23,903 nt of DNA from Ruminococcaceae bacterium UBA1425 (GTDB lineage Bacteria > Bacillota > Clostridia > Oscillospirales > Acutalibacteraceae): positions 1-23,903 of the forward strand of contig DCUB01000054.1 of the NCBI GenBank assembly GCA_002329365.1, read 5' to 3'. A program made the position numbers and the translations under genes. Of this stretch, positions 1 to 6,980 are shown piece after piece. The notes under the pieces were generated by a model, which was not told where the DNA came from, made no database searches, and saw only the letters and a program-made list of their open reading frames with translations. Positions within the stretch are counted from its first letter, which is position 1; each line of letters starts with the position of its first letter.

Positions 1-61
1 TTCTTCGCTCCGCTCAGAATGACATATTATACTCGAATGACAGGTTTTTCGCCGGAATGAC
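1..61. repeat. Right end of a CAGAATGAC-type dispersed repeat with decaying tandem tail
   Basis: The window opens inside a copy of the repeat also seen near 11.9 and 21.6 kb (TTCTTCGCTCCGCTCAGAATGAC, in pieces). The heptamer GAATGAC then recurs at 17-23, 35-41 and 55-61, spacings of 18 and 20 nt, with the intervening bases diverged. No coding potential is seen. The rest of the element lies left of the window. Confidence 0.7.
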
Positions 62-86
62 ACGGCACCGTATTTTTTTTGAAAGG

Positions 87-117
87 TTGGTTTATTCATT
101 ACCGTTTGTATGAATAA
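87..117 (+). promoter_or_regulatory. Putative thyA promoter overlapping an 8-bp dyad
   Basis: TTGGTT (87-92), a 16-nt spacer and TATGAA (109-114) make a modest sigma-A-like promoter. A perfect inverted repeat, TTATTCAT (92-99) and ATGAATAA (110-117) with a 10-nt spacer, lies over the spacer and the -10, where an operator could sit. The regulator is unknown. Only the dyad is certain. Confidence 0.4.
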
Positions 118-131
118 GAAGTGAAAAACAT

Positions 132-962
132 ATGAGCTACGCTGACAAGGTCTTGATTGAAAACCTAAGGGACATACTGAAAAACGGCGTGTGGGACACC
201 GACATGGACGTCCGCCCGCGCTGGGAGGACGGCTCGCCCGCCCACACCATAAAAAAGTTCGCCATGGTAAATAGGTACGACCTCTCAAAGGAGTTCCCCA
301 TAATAACACTGCGCAGGACTTATCTTAAGTCGGCGACAGACGAGCTTTTGTGGATCTGGCAGAAAAAGTCGAACAACATCAAGGATCTGAATTCGCGTAT
401 ATGGGATTCCTGGGCGGACGAAACGGGCAGCATCGGCAAGGCTTACGGCTATCAGCTCGGGGTTAAGCACCGTTACCCCGAGGGCGAGTTCGACCAGGTT
501 GACAGGGTTATTTATGACCTTAAAAACAACCCCGCGAGCCGCCGTATTTTAACAAACATATACAATCATCACGATTTGAGCGAGATGAGGCTTTACCCCT
601 GCGCTTACAGCGTCACCTTTAACGTAGCAGGCAACAAACTTAGCGCGATTCTTAATCAGCGTTCGCAGGACATGCTCGTCGCCAACAACTGGAACGTGTG
701 TCAATACGCCGTGCTTGTGCATATGCTGGCGCAGGTATGTTCGCTCGAGCCCGGCGAGCTTGTTCACGTCGTCGCCGACGCCCATATCTACGACAGGCAC
801 ATTCCGTTAGTTGAAAAGCTGCTTGAAGCCGAGCCTTACCCCGCCCCTAAATTTGAGCTTGAAGACAATGTTGACGATTTTTACAAGTTCACAAAGGACA
901 GCGTCAGCCTTACCGATTACAGGTATCACGATTTTAACGTTAAGATTCCCGTTGCGGTTTAA
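132..962 (+). CDS. thyA: Thymidylate synthase
   Basis: Makes dTMP from dUMP using 5,10-methylene-THF, releasing dihydrofolate; cytosolic. At 276 aa it has ThyA size. The nucleophile is Cys157 in YPCAYS; the dUMP phosphate/uracil contacts lie in QRSQD (176-180) and Asn188; DAHIY (216-220) and the C-terminal PVAV match the family. It is a divergent branch: the usual PCH after the nucleophile is PCA, the usual GLPFN stretch reads ANNWN, and GD before AHIY is AD. The ribosome site is weak (AGAAGTG about 9 nt before ATG). The dihydrofolate reductase gene starts 25 nt downstream, the classic thyA-folA pairing, so the product dihydrofolate is recycled by the neighbour. Identity is sure; the substitutions are discussed as a finding. 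Confidence 0.95.
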   Translation: MSYADKVLIENLRDILKNGVWDTDMDVRPRWEDGSPAHTIKKFAMVNRYDLSKEFPIITLRRTYLKSATDELLWIWQKKSNNIKDLNSRIWDSWADETGSIGKAYGYQLGVKHRYPEGEFDQVDRVIYDLKNNPASRRILTNIYNHHDLSEMRLYPCAYSVTFNVAGNKLSAILNQRSQDMLVANNWNVCQYAVLVHMLAQVCSLEPGELVHVVADAHIYDRHIPLVEKLLEAEPYPAPKFELEDNVDDFYKFTKDSVSLTDYRYHDFNVKIPVAV

Positions 963-987
963 ATAATGTACATTGAAAGGATTATAA

Positions 988-1497
988 ATGAATCTTATAG
1001 TTTCAGTTAGCCTTGACTGGGGAATAGGCTGTAAAAACGATTTGCTCTTCCATGTTTCGGAGGATATGAAGTATTTCAAGGCTATGACAACGGGCAAGGT
1101 TGTCGTTATGGGGCAGAACACTTTCCTTTCCCTCCCCAATAAAAAGCCGCTTCGCGACAGAGTAAACATAATCCTTTCGGACGACGCGTCGCTATATGTT
1201 GACGGAGCGATTATCGTCCGCTCACTCACGGAGCTTTCGGAGGCTCTCAGGGCTTACGACACCGACGAGGTTTTTATAATAGGCGGCGCGATGCTTTACG
1301 AAACAATGCTCCCCTACTGCAAAAATGCGTATATCACGCAGTTTTACGCGACGAAGGAAGCCGACAGATTTTTCCCCAATCTGTCAAAAAGCCCCGAATG
1401 GACGCTTGCCGAACGCTCCGATATGCACGAGGCAGGCGGTTTAAAGTTCACTTTTGACAAATATGTTCATTCCGCGGAAAAAATAAATATATTTTAA
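988..1497 (+). CDS. folA: Dihydrofolate reductase
   Basis: Reduces dihydrofolate to tetrahydrofolate with NADPH, regenerating the cofactor oxidised by ThyA just upstream. The protein is 169 aa, normal for DHFR. Visible family marks: N-terminal IVSVSLDWGIG, the acidic active-site residue Asp26 in SEDMKYF, VVMGQNTFLSLP (39-50), RVNIILS, and IIGGAMLYETMLP (97-109). Three near-invariant positions differ: the usual LPW before the acidic residue reads LLF, MGR reads MGQ (the Arg contacts the NADPH 2'-phosphate), and the usual P in PLP is R. GAAAGGA sits 7 nt before the ATG. It is co-transcribed with thyA in all likelihood; no terminator hairpin is evident between them. Confidence 0.93.
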   Translation: MNLIVSVSLDWGIGCKNDLLFHVSEDMKYFKAMTTGKVVVMGQNTFLSLPNKKPLRDRVNIILSDDASLYVDGAIIVRSLTELSEALRAYDTDEVFIIGGAMLYETMLPYCKNAYITQFYATKEADRFFPNLSKSPEWTLAERSDMHEAGGLKFTFDKYVHSAEKINIF

Positions 1498-1505
1498 AAA
1501 AAGGG

Positions 1506-1534
1506 TTGACAATATAATTCGGCTGTGATATATT
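1506..1534 (+). promoter_or_regulatory. Strong sigma-A promoter for the T-box/trpB2 unit
   Basis: A perfect -35 TTGACA (1506-1511), a 17-nt spacer and a near-perfect -10 TATATT (1529-1534) lie just downstream of folA. Transcription would begin near 1541, at the base of T-box Stem I, so the whole leader is included. Confidence 0.85.
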
Positions 1535-1540
1535 GACTTA

Positions 1541-1805
1541 AACCGTTGAAGAAGAGCAAGTAAGCGTTGCAGATTACGGCAAAGAGAGTCGCAGACGGTG
1601 AGATTGCGGCACGGAAAACAATGCTGAATGGGCTTCCGAGGGCAAGCTGAAACTACAGTAAGCAAGCCGGAGTATGGCGCTCCGTTAACAAAAGTCGGCA
1701 TATGATAGTATGCGCTAAGTGGATGCTTCGGCATCAAGCAGGGTGGCACCGCAGGAGTTTATCGCTCTTGTCCCGGCATAATTGTAGGGACAGGGGCGTT
1801 TTTTT
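1541..1805 (+). promoter_or_regulatory. Tryptophan-specific T-box riboswitch with terminator
   Basis: The leader senses uncharged tRNA and lets transcription proceed into trpB2. The specifier-loop S-turn has AGTA (1559-1562) on one side and GAA (1626-1628) followed directly by TGG (1629-1631), the Trp codon, on the other. The Stem I distal part (AAAGAGAG to GGTGAGA, about 1580-1612), a GATGC-TTCG-GCATC hairpin (1722-1735) and the T-box AGGGTGGCACCGC (1740-1752) follow. In the bulge TGGC the variable base is C, which pairs with discriminator G73 of bacterial tRNA-Trp; two independent elements thus agree on tryptophan. The terminator stem is 1763-1774 with 1787-1798 (12 bp including two G-U), then seven T (1799-1805). 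Uncharged tRNA-Trp should favour the antiterminator and turn the gene on. Confidence 0.95.
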
Positions 1806-1856
1806 GTACCCTTTCCCGAGGAACAAAACATTCCGATAACGAAAGGAGAAATCAAC

Positions 1857-3233
1857 ATGTCAGCAAAGGAAATCCCGTACAAAATCTATCTCGAAGAAAA
1901 AGAGATGCCGAAGCAGTGGCTGAACATCCGCGCCTTTATGAAAAACAAGCCGGCGCCGCTGCTTAACCCCGGAACGCTCGAGCCGGTGACGCTTGAAGAG
2001 ATGAGCGTTATTTTCTGCGAGGAGCTTGCAAAGCAGGAGCTTGACGAAACGACACCGTATATCGACATTCCCGGGGAAATTCTCAGCTTCTACAAGATGT
2101 ATCGTCCGTCGCCGCTTGTCCGCGCTTACTGCCTTGAGGAAAGGCTTCAGACTCCGGCGAAAATCTACTACAAGTTTGAGGGCAACAACACCTCCGGCAG
2201 CCATAAGCTGAACTCGGCTATCGCGCAGGCTTATTACGCAAAGAATCAGGGCCTTAAGGGTGTTACTACGGAAACGGGTGCCGGTCAGTGGGGAACGGCT
2301 CTCTCAATGGCGTGCGCTTATCTGGGGCTTGACTGCAGGGTCTATATGGTCAAGGTTTCTTACGAGCAGAAGCCCTTCCGCAGAGAGGTTATGCGTACCT
2401 ACGGGGCAACGGTCACCCCCTCCCCTTCCGATTCCACCGAAGTCGGCAGGAAAATCCTCAAAGAGCATCCCGGCACCACGGGCAGCCTCGGCTGCGCTAT
2501 CTCAGAGGCTGTTGAAGCGGCCGTTTCAAGCGAGGGGTACCGTTACGTTCTCGGCAGCGTGCTTTCGCAGGTGCTGCTTCACCAGTCGGTTATAGGTCTT
2601 GAGACAAAAACGGCGCTCGACAAATACGACATTCAGCCCGACATCGTCATCGGCTGCGCCGGCGGCGGCTCAAACCTCGGCGGTCTTATCGCCCCGTTCG
2701 TACGCGACAAGCTTTTAGGCAAGGCTGATTACAGGCTTATAGCCGTAGAGCCGGCTTCATGCCCCAGCTTTACAAGAGGCAGATACGTTTACGACTTCTG
2801 CGATACCGGCATGGTTACGCCGCTTGCGAAAATGTACACCTTAGGCGCCGGCTTTATTCCGGCTCCGAACCACGCAGGCGGACTTCGCTACCACGGCATG
2901 AGCTCCGTGCTTTCGCAGCTTTATCATGACGGTGTCATGGAAGCCACCTCCGTCACACAGCTTGATGTGTTCAAAGCCGCCGAGGAGTTCGCGCGCATAG
3001 AGGGCATACTTCCCGCTCCCGAAAGCGCGCACGCTATAAAGGTCGCCATTGACGAGGCGCTTCGCTGCAAGGAAACAGGCGAGGAAAAGACAATCGTTTT
3101 CGGCCTTACCGGCACTGGCTATTTCGACATGATAGCGTACGAAAAGTTCCATGACGGCAAGATGACCGATTACGTCCCGTCAGACGAAGATCTTCAGAAG
3201 GGCTTCGACGGAATACCGAACGTTAATCTGTAA
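1857..3233 (+). CDS. trpB: TrpB2-type (TrpB-like) tryptophan synthase beta chain
   Basis: A PLP enzyme of tryptophan synthase beta fold, 458 aa: longer than canonical TrpB (about 400) and typical of the TrpB2 / TrpB-like class with its N-terminal extension (LNIRAFMKNKPAPLLNPGT). The PLP lysine is Lys117 in SGSHKLNS; the catalytic Glu is Glu139 in TETGAGQWG; the glycine-rich phosphate loop is GCAGGGSN (266-273). The ATG has a good AAAGGAG site 9 nt upstream. There is no trpA and no other trp gene in the window, so the enzyme probably condenses free indole with serine (or a serine derivative). That is an inference from TrpB2 biology, not visible here. The Trp T-box in front indicates induction under tryptophan starvation, supporting a role in supplying tryptophan. 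Confidence 0.93.
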   Translation: MSAKEIPYKIYLEEKEMPKQWLNIRAFMKNKPAPLLNPGTLEPVTLEEMSVIFCEELAKQELDETTPYIDIPGEILSFYKMYRPSPLVRAYCLEERLQTPAKIYYKFEGNNTSGSHKLNSAIAQAYYAKNQGLKGVTTETGAGQWGTALSMACAYLGLDCRVYMVKVSYEQKPFRREVMRTYGATVTPSPSDSTEVGRKILKEHPGTTGSLGCAISEAVEAAVSSEGYRYVLGSVLSQVLLHQSVIGLETKTALDKYDIQPDIVIGCAGGGSNLGGLIAPFVRDKLLGKADYRLIAVEPASCPSFTRGRYVYDFCDTGMVTPLAKMYTLGAGFIPAPNHAGGLRYHGMSSVLSQLYHDGVMEATSVTQLDVFKAAEEFARIEGILPAPESAHAIKVAIDEALRCKETGEEKTIVFGLTGTGYFDMIAYEKFHDGKMTDYVPSDEDLQKGFDGIPNVNL

Positions 3234-3278
3234 TTTCAATATTCCATAGTATTTAAGACTTCATCACCTGATTTTTCG

Positions 3279-3353
3279 GAACGGTCAAGACCGTTCCCTA
3301 CAAAGTTTTTCAAACTTTGGAAAACAACATGTAGGGATATGTTTTGACCGTTC
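3279..3353. repeat. 75-bp imperfect inverted-repeat element (MITE-like form)
   Basis: The left arm (3279-3301, starting GAACGGTCAA and ending TCCCTAC) and the right arm (3331-3353, starting GTAGGGA and ending TTGACCGTTC) are reverse complements at 19 of 23 positions. The left arm is itself the palindromic repeat GGAACGGTC-AA-GACCGTTCC (3278-3297). Between the arms is another hairpin, CAAAGTTT-TTC-AAACTTTG (3301-3319). No transposase and no clear target duplication are seen. Confidence 0.7.
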
Positions 3354-3410
3354 TTTGTTTTTACAGGCTCTCTCTTGCTTTAAAAAACTGTGAATACATC
3401 ATATTTGCGT

Positions 3411-3434
3411 ACGGAACGTTCTTGACCGTTCCGT
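3411..3434. repeat. Palindromic GGAACG/CGTTCC repeat copy
   Basis: ACGGAACG (3411-3418) pairs with CGTTCCGT (3427-3434) around TTCTTGAC. It is a copy of the GGAACGGTC family in the TT-centred orientation with one mismatch in the stem. Confidence 0.7.
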
Positions 3435-3457
3435 ATGTTGTCAAAAGCTTATGTCGC

Positions 3458-3490
3458 AGGATCCTTCGTCGCGTTGCGCCTCAGAATCTT
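3458..3490. repeat. Degenerate copy of the GAAGGATC/GAGGCGC repeat
   Basis: AGGATCCTTCG, then CGCG and TGCGCCTCAGAAT, matches the reverse complement of 12031-12061 with a few changes. It is a half-element sitting between two palindromes of the other family. Confidence 0.6.
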
Positions 3491-3504
3491 CTTAAGCTTC
3501 AAGC

Positions 3505-3524
3505 GGACACGGCGCGCCGTGTCC
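3505..3524. repeat. Perfect 20-bp palindrome GGACACGGCG/CGCCGTGTCC
   Basis: A perfect palindrome followed by CTAC, the same tail as the GGAACGGTC copies. The stem differs at many positions from that family yet stays fully paired, suggesting a sister repeat with compensated stem changes. Confidence 0.8.
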
Positions 3525-3702
3525 CTACACCGGCGGGATATTAATAATAAAAACAGTAAAGATAAACACCTTTATTTTATTTTTCTTGAATTGAGTTATT
3601 ACGTTAGTAGGGAGCTCATTTATGCGTTCCGAAAATTACTTATAACTGTCATGACATTTGAACAAGATGTTTCGTTCTATTATAAGTTGCATAAACACAT
3701 GC

Positions 3703-3722
3703 GGAACGGTCAAGACCGTTCC
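3703..3722. repeat. Palindromic repeat GGAACGGTC-AA-GACCGTTCC
   Basis: A perfect copy of the family consensus, preceded by GC and followed by CTGC. It is identical over 20 bp to the copies at 3278-3297 and 6493-6512. Confidence 0.85.
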
Positions 3723-3838
3723 CTGCATATGTATATTTTTCATTGCTTGTAAAAACAGCGTTCAACTTAATGTGTAAGTTGTACAGTTTTTTTGCCGACT
3801 GTTTAACAAAATCAGTTTTTCCACTGTCAAAAAAAGCA

Positions 3839-3867
3839 TTGATTTTGCCGTTCGGATTTGATATGCT
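3839..3867 (+). promoter_or_regulatory. Putative uxaC promoter
   Basis: TTGATT (3839-3844), a 17-nt spacer and TATGCT (3862-3867) precede the uxaC start by about 44 nt. The elements are imperfect but correctly spaced. It would drive uxaC and, by the short gap, gcvT. Confidence 0.5.
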
Positions 3868-3910
3868 ATATGTTGTTGTGGATGTAATTAAATTGTGAAG
3901 GGATGGTTTA

Positions 3911-5314
3911 ATGAAACAATTCATGTCTGACGACTTCCTTCTTGACAACGAGCCGGCAAAGCGGCTTTTCGAGTCAGCTTCAAAAATGCCGATTTTCGAC
4001 TGGCACTGTCACCTTTCCCCGAAGGAGATTTACGAAAACAGGCAGCCCGCCGATATTGCGGAGCTCTGGCTCGGCGGCGACCACTACAAGTGGCGCGCAA
4101 TGCGTTCCTTCGGAATCGACGAGGAATACATAACGGGTGGCGCCTCCGGCCATGATAAATTCATGGCGTGGGCAAAGGTGATGCCCTATTTAATCGGCAA
4201 CCCGCTTTATCACTGGACGCACCTTGAGCTTCAAAGGTATTTCGGCATTTATGAGCCGTTATGCGAAAATACCGCCGAAGTCATCTGGAAAAGAGCCAAC
4301 GAAAAAATTGCCGCCGGCGGCTTTACTCCGCGCGAGCTAATAGACGGCTCAAACATCACCTGCGTATTTACAACCGACGACCCCGCCGATACGCTTGAAT
4401 ATCATAAGCTTATCGCAAAGGACAAAAGCTTTAAATGCCGCATTATTCCGGCATTCCGCCCCGACAAGGCTCTTAACGTCGAGCTGCCCACCTTCCTGCC
4501 GTGGCTCGAGTCGCTTGAAAAAGCGGCGGGCGAAAATATCGAGAGCTTTGCCGGTCTGAAGTCCGTTCTGCTTGACAGAATAGAGTTCTTTGACGCAATG
4601 GGCTGCCGCGCCAGCGACCAGGCGTTTTCATACGTTCCGTTCACAATAAGCGACGATATAGAGCTTGAGCTGATTTTTTCGAAGGTTCTTGACCGTCAAC
4701 CTGTCGACGCCGACGAAATCGACAAATACCGCACCGCGCTTATGTGCTTCTTAGCCGGCGAATACGCAAAAAGAGGCTGGGCGATGGAGCTTCACATGGG
4801 AGCAATGAGAAACAACAACTCCGCGATGTTTAAAAAGCTCGGTCCCGACACCGGCTTCGACTCGATAGGCGACGACCGGATTGCCTTCAAGCTTTCACGC
4901 TTCCTCGACTGCATGGAGTCGCAGGGCAGGCTGCCGAAAACAATTCTGTTCACGCTTAACCCGAAGGACAATTACGCTCTCGGCTCCATGCTCGGCAACT
5001 TCCAGTCGTCAGAGGCGTCAAGCAAGCTTCAGTTCGGCTCCGGCTGGTGGTTTAACGACAATATCGACGGCATGCGCGAGCAGATGAAGGCGCTCGGCAA
5101 TCTCGGATGTCTCGGAAAATTTGTCGGCATGGTCACCGATTCCCGCTCCTTCCTTTCATATCCGAGGCACGAATACTTCCGGCGCATTCTGTGCGGGCTT
5201 ATCGGCGATATGGTTGAAAGCGGGCTTTACCCGGCGGATTTTGAAACGCTGTCAAAAATAGTCGAGGACATCTCATACAACAACGCTGTATCCTATTTCG
5301 GTCTTAAACAGTAA
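3911..5314 (+). CDS. uxaC: Uronate (glucuronate) isomerase
   Basis: Interconverts D-glucuronate/fructuronate and D-galacturonate/tagaturonate, the first step of hexuronate catabolism; cytosolic. At 467 aa it has the standard UxaC length. The amidohydrolase-type metal motif is FDWHCHLSP (His32, His34); later family signatures include AMELHMGAMRNNN, LGPDTGFDS, FTLNPKDNYALGSMLGNFQ, and GSGWWFNDN followed by VTDSRSFLSYPRHEYFRR. GAAGGGATGG lies just upstream of the ATG. None of the other hexuronate genes (uxaB, uxuA, kdgK, kdgA) is in the window. Instead the gene is followed after 20-41 nt by gcvT with no terminator, an unexpected partner. Confidence 0.96.
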   Translation: MKQFMSDDFLLDNEPAKRLFESASKMPIFDWHCHLSPKEIYENRQPADIAELWLGGDHYKWRAMRSFGIDEEYITGGASGHDKFMAWAKVMPYLIGNPLYHWTHLELQRYFGIYEPLCENTAEVIWKRANEKIAAGGFTPRELIDGSNITCVFTTDDPADTLEYHKLIAKDKSFKCRIIPAFRPDKALNVELPTFLPWLESLEKAAGENIESFAGLKSVLLDRIEFFDAMGCRASDQAFSYVPFTISDDIELELIFSKVLDRQPVDADEIDKYRTALMCFLAGEYAKRGWAMELHMGAMRNNNSAMFKKLGPDTGFDSIGDDRIAFKLSRFLDCMESQGRLPKTILFTLNPKDNYALGSMLGNFQSSEASSKLQFGSGWWFNDNIDGMREQMKALGNLGCLGKFVGMVTDSRSFLSYPRHEYFRRILCGLIGDMVESGLYPADFETLSKIVEDISYNNAVSYFGLKQ

Positions 5315-5355
5315 TACTTTGTAATATTGAAGATATGAAAGGTAATGATATTGTA

Positions 5356-6441
5356 ATGGATTTGAAAACACCGCTTTACGACACGCACGTCAGATACGGC
5401 GGCAAAATTGTGCCCTTTGCGGGCTATCTTCTTCCCGTTCAGTACCACACGGGAATAGTCGCCGAGCATATGGCGGTTCGCACGGCTGCGGGACTTTTCG
5501 ACGTTTCGCACATGGGCGAGGTTAAAATAACCGGAAAGGACGCTCTGAAAAACATCAACATGCTTGTAACAAACGACTGCACGGGCATGTACGACGGTCA
5601 GGTGCGTTACAGCCCGATGTGCAACGAAAACGGCGGCGTTGTGGACGACCTTCTCGTCTACCGCAACGGCGAGGACGACTATTTAATCGTCGTCAACGCG
5701 GCAAATCACGACAAGGACGTTGCGTGGATGAAGTCGAAAATATCCGGCGACGTAAAGCTTTCGGACATTTCCGCCGAGGTGGCACAGCTTGCGCTTCAGG
5801 GACCTGAGTCAAAGGAGATTTTGTTGAAGCTAACGGACGAGGAAAGCATCCCCGTCAAATATTACAGCTTCAAGGCAGGTCAAAAGGTCGGCGGCATTGA
5901 ATGCATCGTTTCAAAAACGGGCTATACGGGCGAGGACGGCTTTGAGCTTTACACCGCGCCCGAAAACGCGGCGGAGCTTTGGGAAAAGCTCATCGAAGCC
6001 GGCAGCGGGCTCGGGCTTATCCCCTGCGGTCTCGGTGCGCGCGACACGCTTCGTCTTGAGGCATCAATGCCCCTATACGGTCACGAGATGAACGACGTTA
6101 TTACGCCTCTTGAAACGGGGCTCGGCTTTTTTGTCAAAATGGGCAAGGAGGACTTCATCGGCAAGAATGCCCTTTTGGCAAAGGGCGAGCCTTCCGTCCA
6201 CCGTGTCGGTATCGAGCTTATCGACAGAGGCATTGCGAGAGACGGCGACAAAGTTATAAAAAGCGGCAGCGAGGCGGGATATATCACCTCCGGCACAATG
6301 TGCCCGTATCTTAAAAAGGCTGTCGGCATGGCTCTTGTCGGCAAGGACGTAAACGCGGGCGACGAGGTAACAGTCGAGGTCAGAGGAAAACAGCTTGTTG
6401 CAAAGGTTGTTCCCCTGCCGTTTTATAAAAGATCAAAATAA
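5356..6441 (+). CDS. gcvT: Glycine cleavage system T protein (aminomethyltransferase)
   Basis: Transfers the one-carbon unit from the aminomethyl-lipoyl arm of GcvH to THF, giving 5,10-methylene-THF and ammonia. Family signatures: TPLYDTHVRYGGKIVPFAGY near the N-terminus, VRTAAGLFDVSHMGEV (41-56), the catalytic Asp region GGVVDDLLVYRN (Asp97/Asp98), and GYTGEDGFELY. The product is 361 aa. I chose ATG 5356 because the family begins with a short stretch before TPL; an in-frame ATG at 5335 would add seven residues, and the only nearby SD-like GAAAGG (5337-5342) falls inside that extension. It lies close behind uxaC and 158 nt before gcvH. Confidence 0.94.
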   Translation: MDLKTPLYDTHVRYGGKIVPFAGYLLPVQYHTGIVAEHMAVRTAAGLFDVSHMGEVKITGKDALKNINMLVTNDCTGMYDGQVRYSPMCNENGGVVDDLLVYRNGEDDYLIVVNAANHDKDVAWMKSKISGDVKLSDISAEVAQLALQGPESKEILLKLTDEESIPVKYYSFKAGQKVGGIECIVSKTGYTGEDGFELYTAPENAAELWEKLIEAGSGLGLIPCGLGARDTLRLEASMPLYGHEMNDVITPLETGLGFFVKMGKEDFIGKNALLAKGEPSVHRVGIELIDRGIARDGDKVIKSGSEAGYITSGTMCPYLKKAVGMALVGKDVNAGDEVTVEVRGKQLVAKVVPLPFYKRSK

Positions 6442-6492
6442 TTACTGTGTTGTGGCATGGCGTGCCATTCATAAAGCTTCATAAAATTTTGC

Positions 6493-6512
6493 GGAACGGT
6501 CAAGACCGTTCC
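6493..6512. repeat. Palindromic repeat GGAACGGTC-AA-GACCGTTCC between gcvT and gcvH
   Basis: A perfect consensus copy followed by CTAC, alone in the 158-nt gap between gcvT and gcvH. No T run follows, so it is not an obvious terminator in the plus direction. Confidence 0.85.
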
Positions 6513-6599
6513 CTACGAATAAATATAGCATCACTTTAATTTTATTTTTTAATTCATGGAAATTTGAAAAACAATTAATTGTGCAAGGAGAAATAAAAA

Positions 6600-6977
6600 A
6601 TGAGCGTACAAAAGGATTTATTCTATGCCGAAACACACGAATGGGTTAAGTATCTCGGCGGCGGCAGGGCTTTGGTTGGCGTTTCCGACCACGCGCAGGA
6701 GGAAATGGGCGACGTCGCGTATATCAACCTATGCGAAGCCGGCGAAATACTCACGGCGGGCGACAGTCTGGGAGATATCGAATCCATCAAGGCTGTTTCA
6801 GACATTTACTGCCCCGTTGACGGTACTGTTTCAAAGGTCAATAACGAGCTTCTTGACGATCCGTCTTTGCTTAATTCCGACCCTTACGGTTCGTGGCTTG
6901 TCGAGCTTGAAAACGTAACCGAAAACAGCGAACTGATGGACTCGGGGGTTTACGAAGCATTTATTTCAGAAAACTAA
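6600..6977 (+). CDS. gcvH: Glycine cleavage system H protein (lipoyl carrier)
   Basis: Shuttles the aminomethyl group between the P, T and L proteins on a lipoylated lysine. The 125-aa length is normal. The lipoyl site is Lys64 in GDIESIKAVSDIY, followed by CPVDGTVSKVN; ETHEWVK (11-17) and the GVSDHAQEEMGDVAYI stretch are typical. The ribosome site AAGGAGA lies 8 nt before ATG. The gene sits between gcvT and the two P subunits, so the T-H-P1-P2 order is complete. The lipoamide dehydrogenase (L protein) and lipoylation genes are not in the window. Confidence 0.96.
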   Translation: MSVQKDLFYAETHEWVKYLGGGRALVGVSDHAQEEMGDVAYINLCEAGEILTAGDSLGDIESIKAVSDIYCPVDGTVSKVNNELLDDPSLLNSDPYGSWLVELENVTENSELMDSGVYEAFISEN

Positions 6978-6980
6978 AAC

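Larger units (their letters stand above)
3234..3910. other. 677-bp gene-free stretch with several palindromic repeats
   Basis: No ORF with family likeness, tRNA or known riboswitch was found. It holds an inverted-repeat element (3279-3353), palindromes at 3411-3434, 3505-3524 and 3703-3722, and a degenerate copy of the second repeat family (3458-3490). A weak 7-bp hairpin CAACTTA/TAAGTTG (3763-3781) is followed after 5 nt by a T run, and the uxaC promoter lies at the right end. The short open frames that can be drawn here run across repeats and lack ribosome sites. Confidence 0.75.

Noticed and set aside
1441..1749. 102-codon minus frame over the T-box
   Set aside because: The region is fully explained by promoter and riboswitch on the plus strand.
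3435..3752. 105-codon plus frame between trpB and uxaC
   Set aside because: It crosses three palindromes and a degenerate repeat, has no ribosome site and no recognisable domain.
3234..3910. Possible glycine riboswitch for the gcv genes
   Set aside because: I looked for the paired glycine aptamer signature here and in the 158-nt gap before gcvH and saw none; the gaps hold palindromic repeats instead.
3649..3948. 99-codon minus frame overlapping the uxaC start
   Set aside because: It covers a palindromic repeat and the uxaC promoter; no site or family likeness.
5335..5355. Earlier gcvT start at ATG 5335
   Set aside because: It would add MKGNDIV, which the family lacks, and has no good ribosome site; kept as an alternative.
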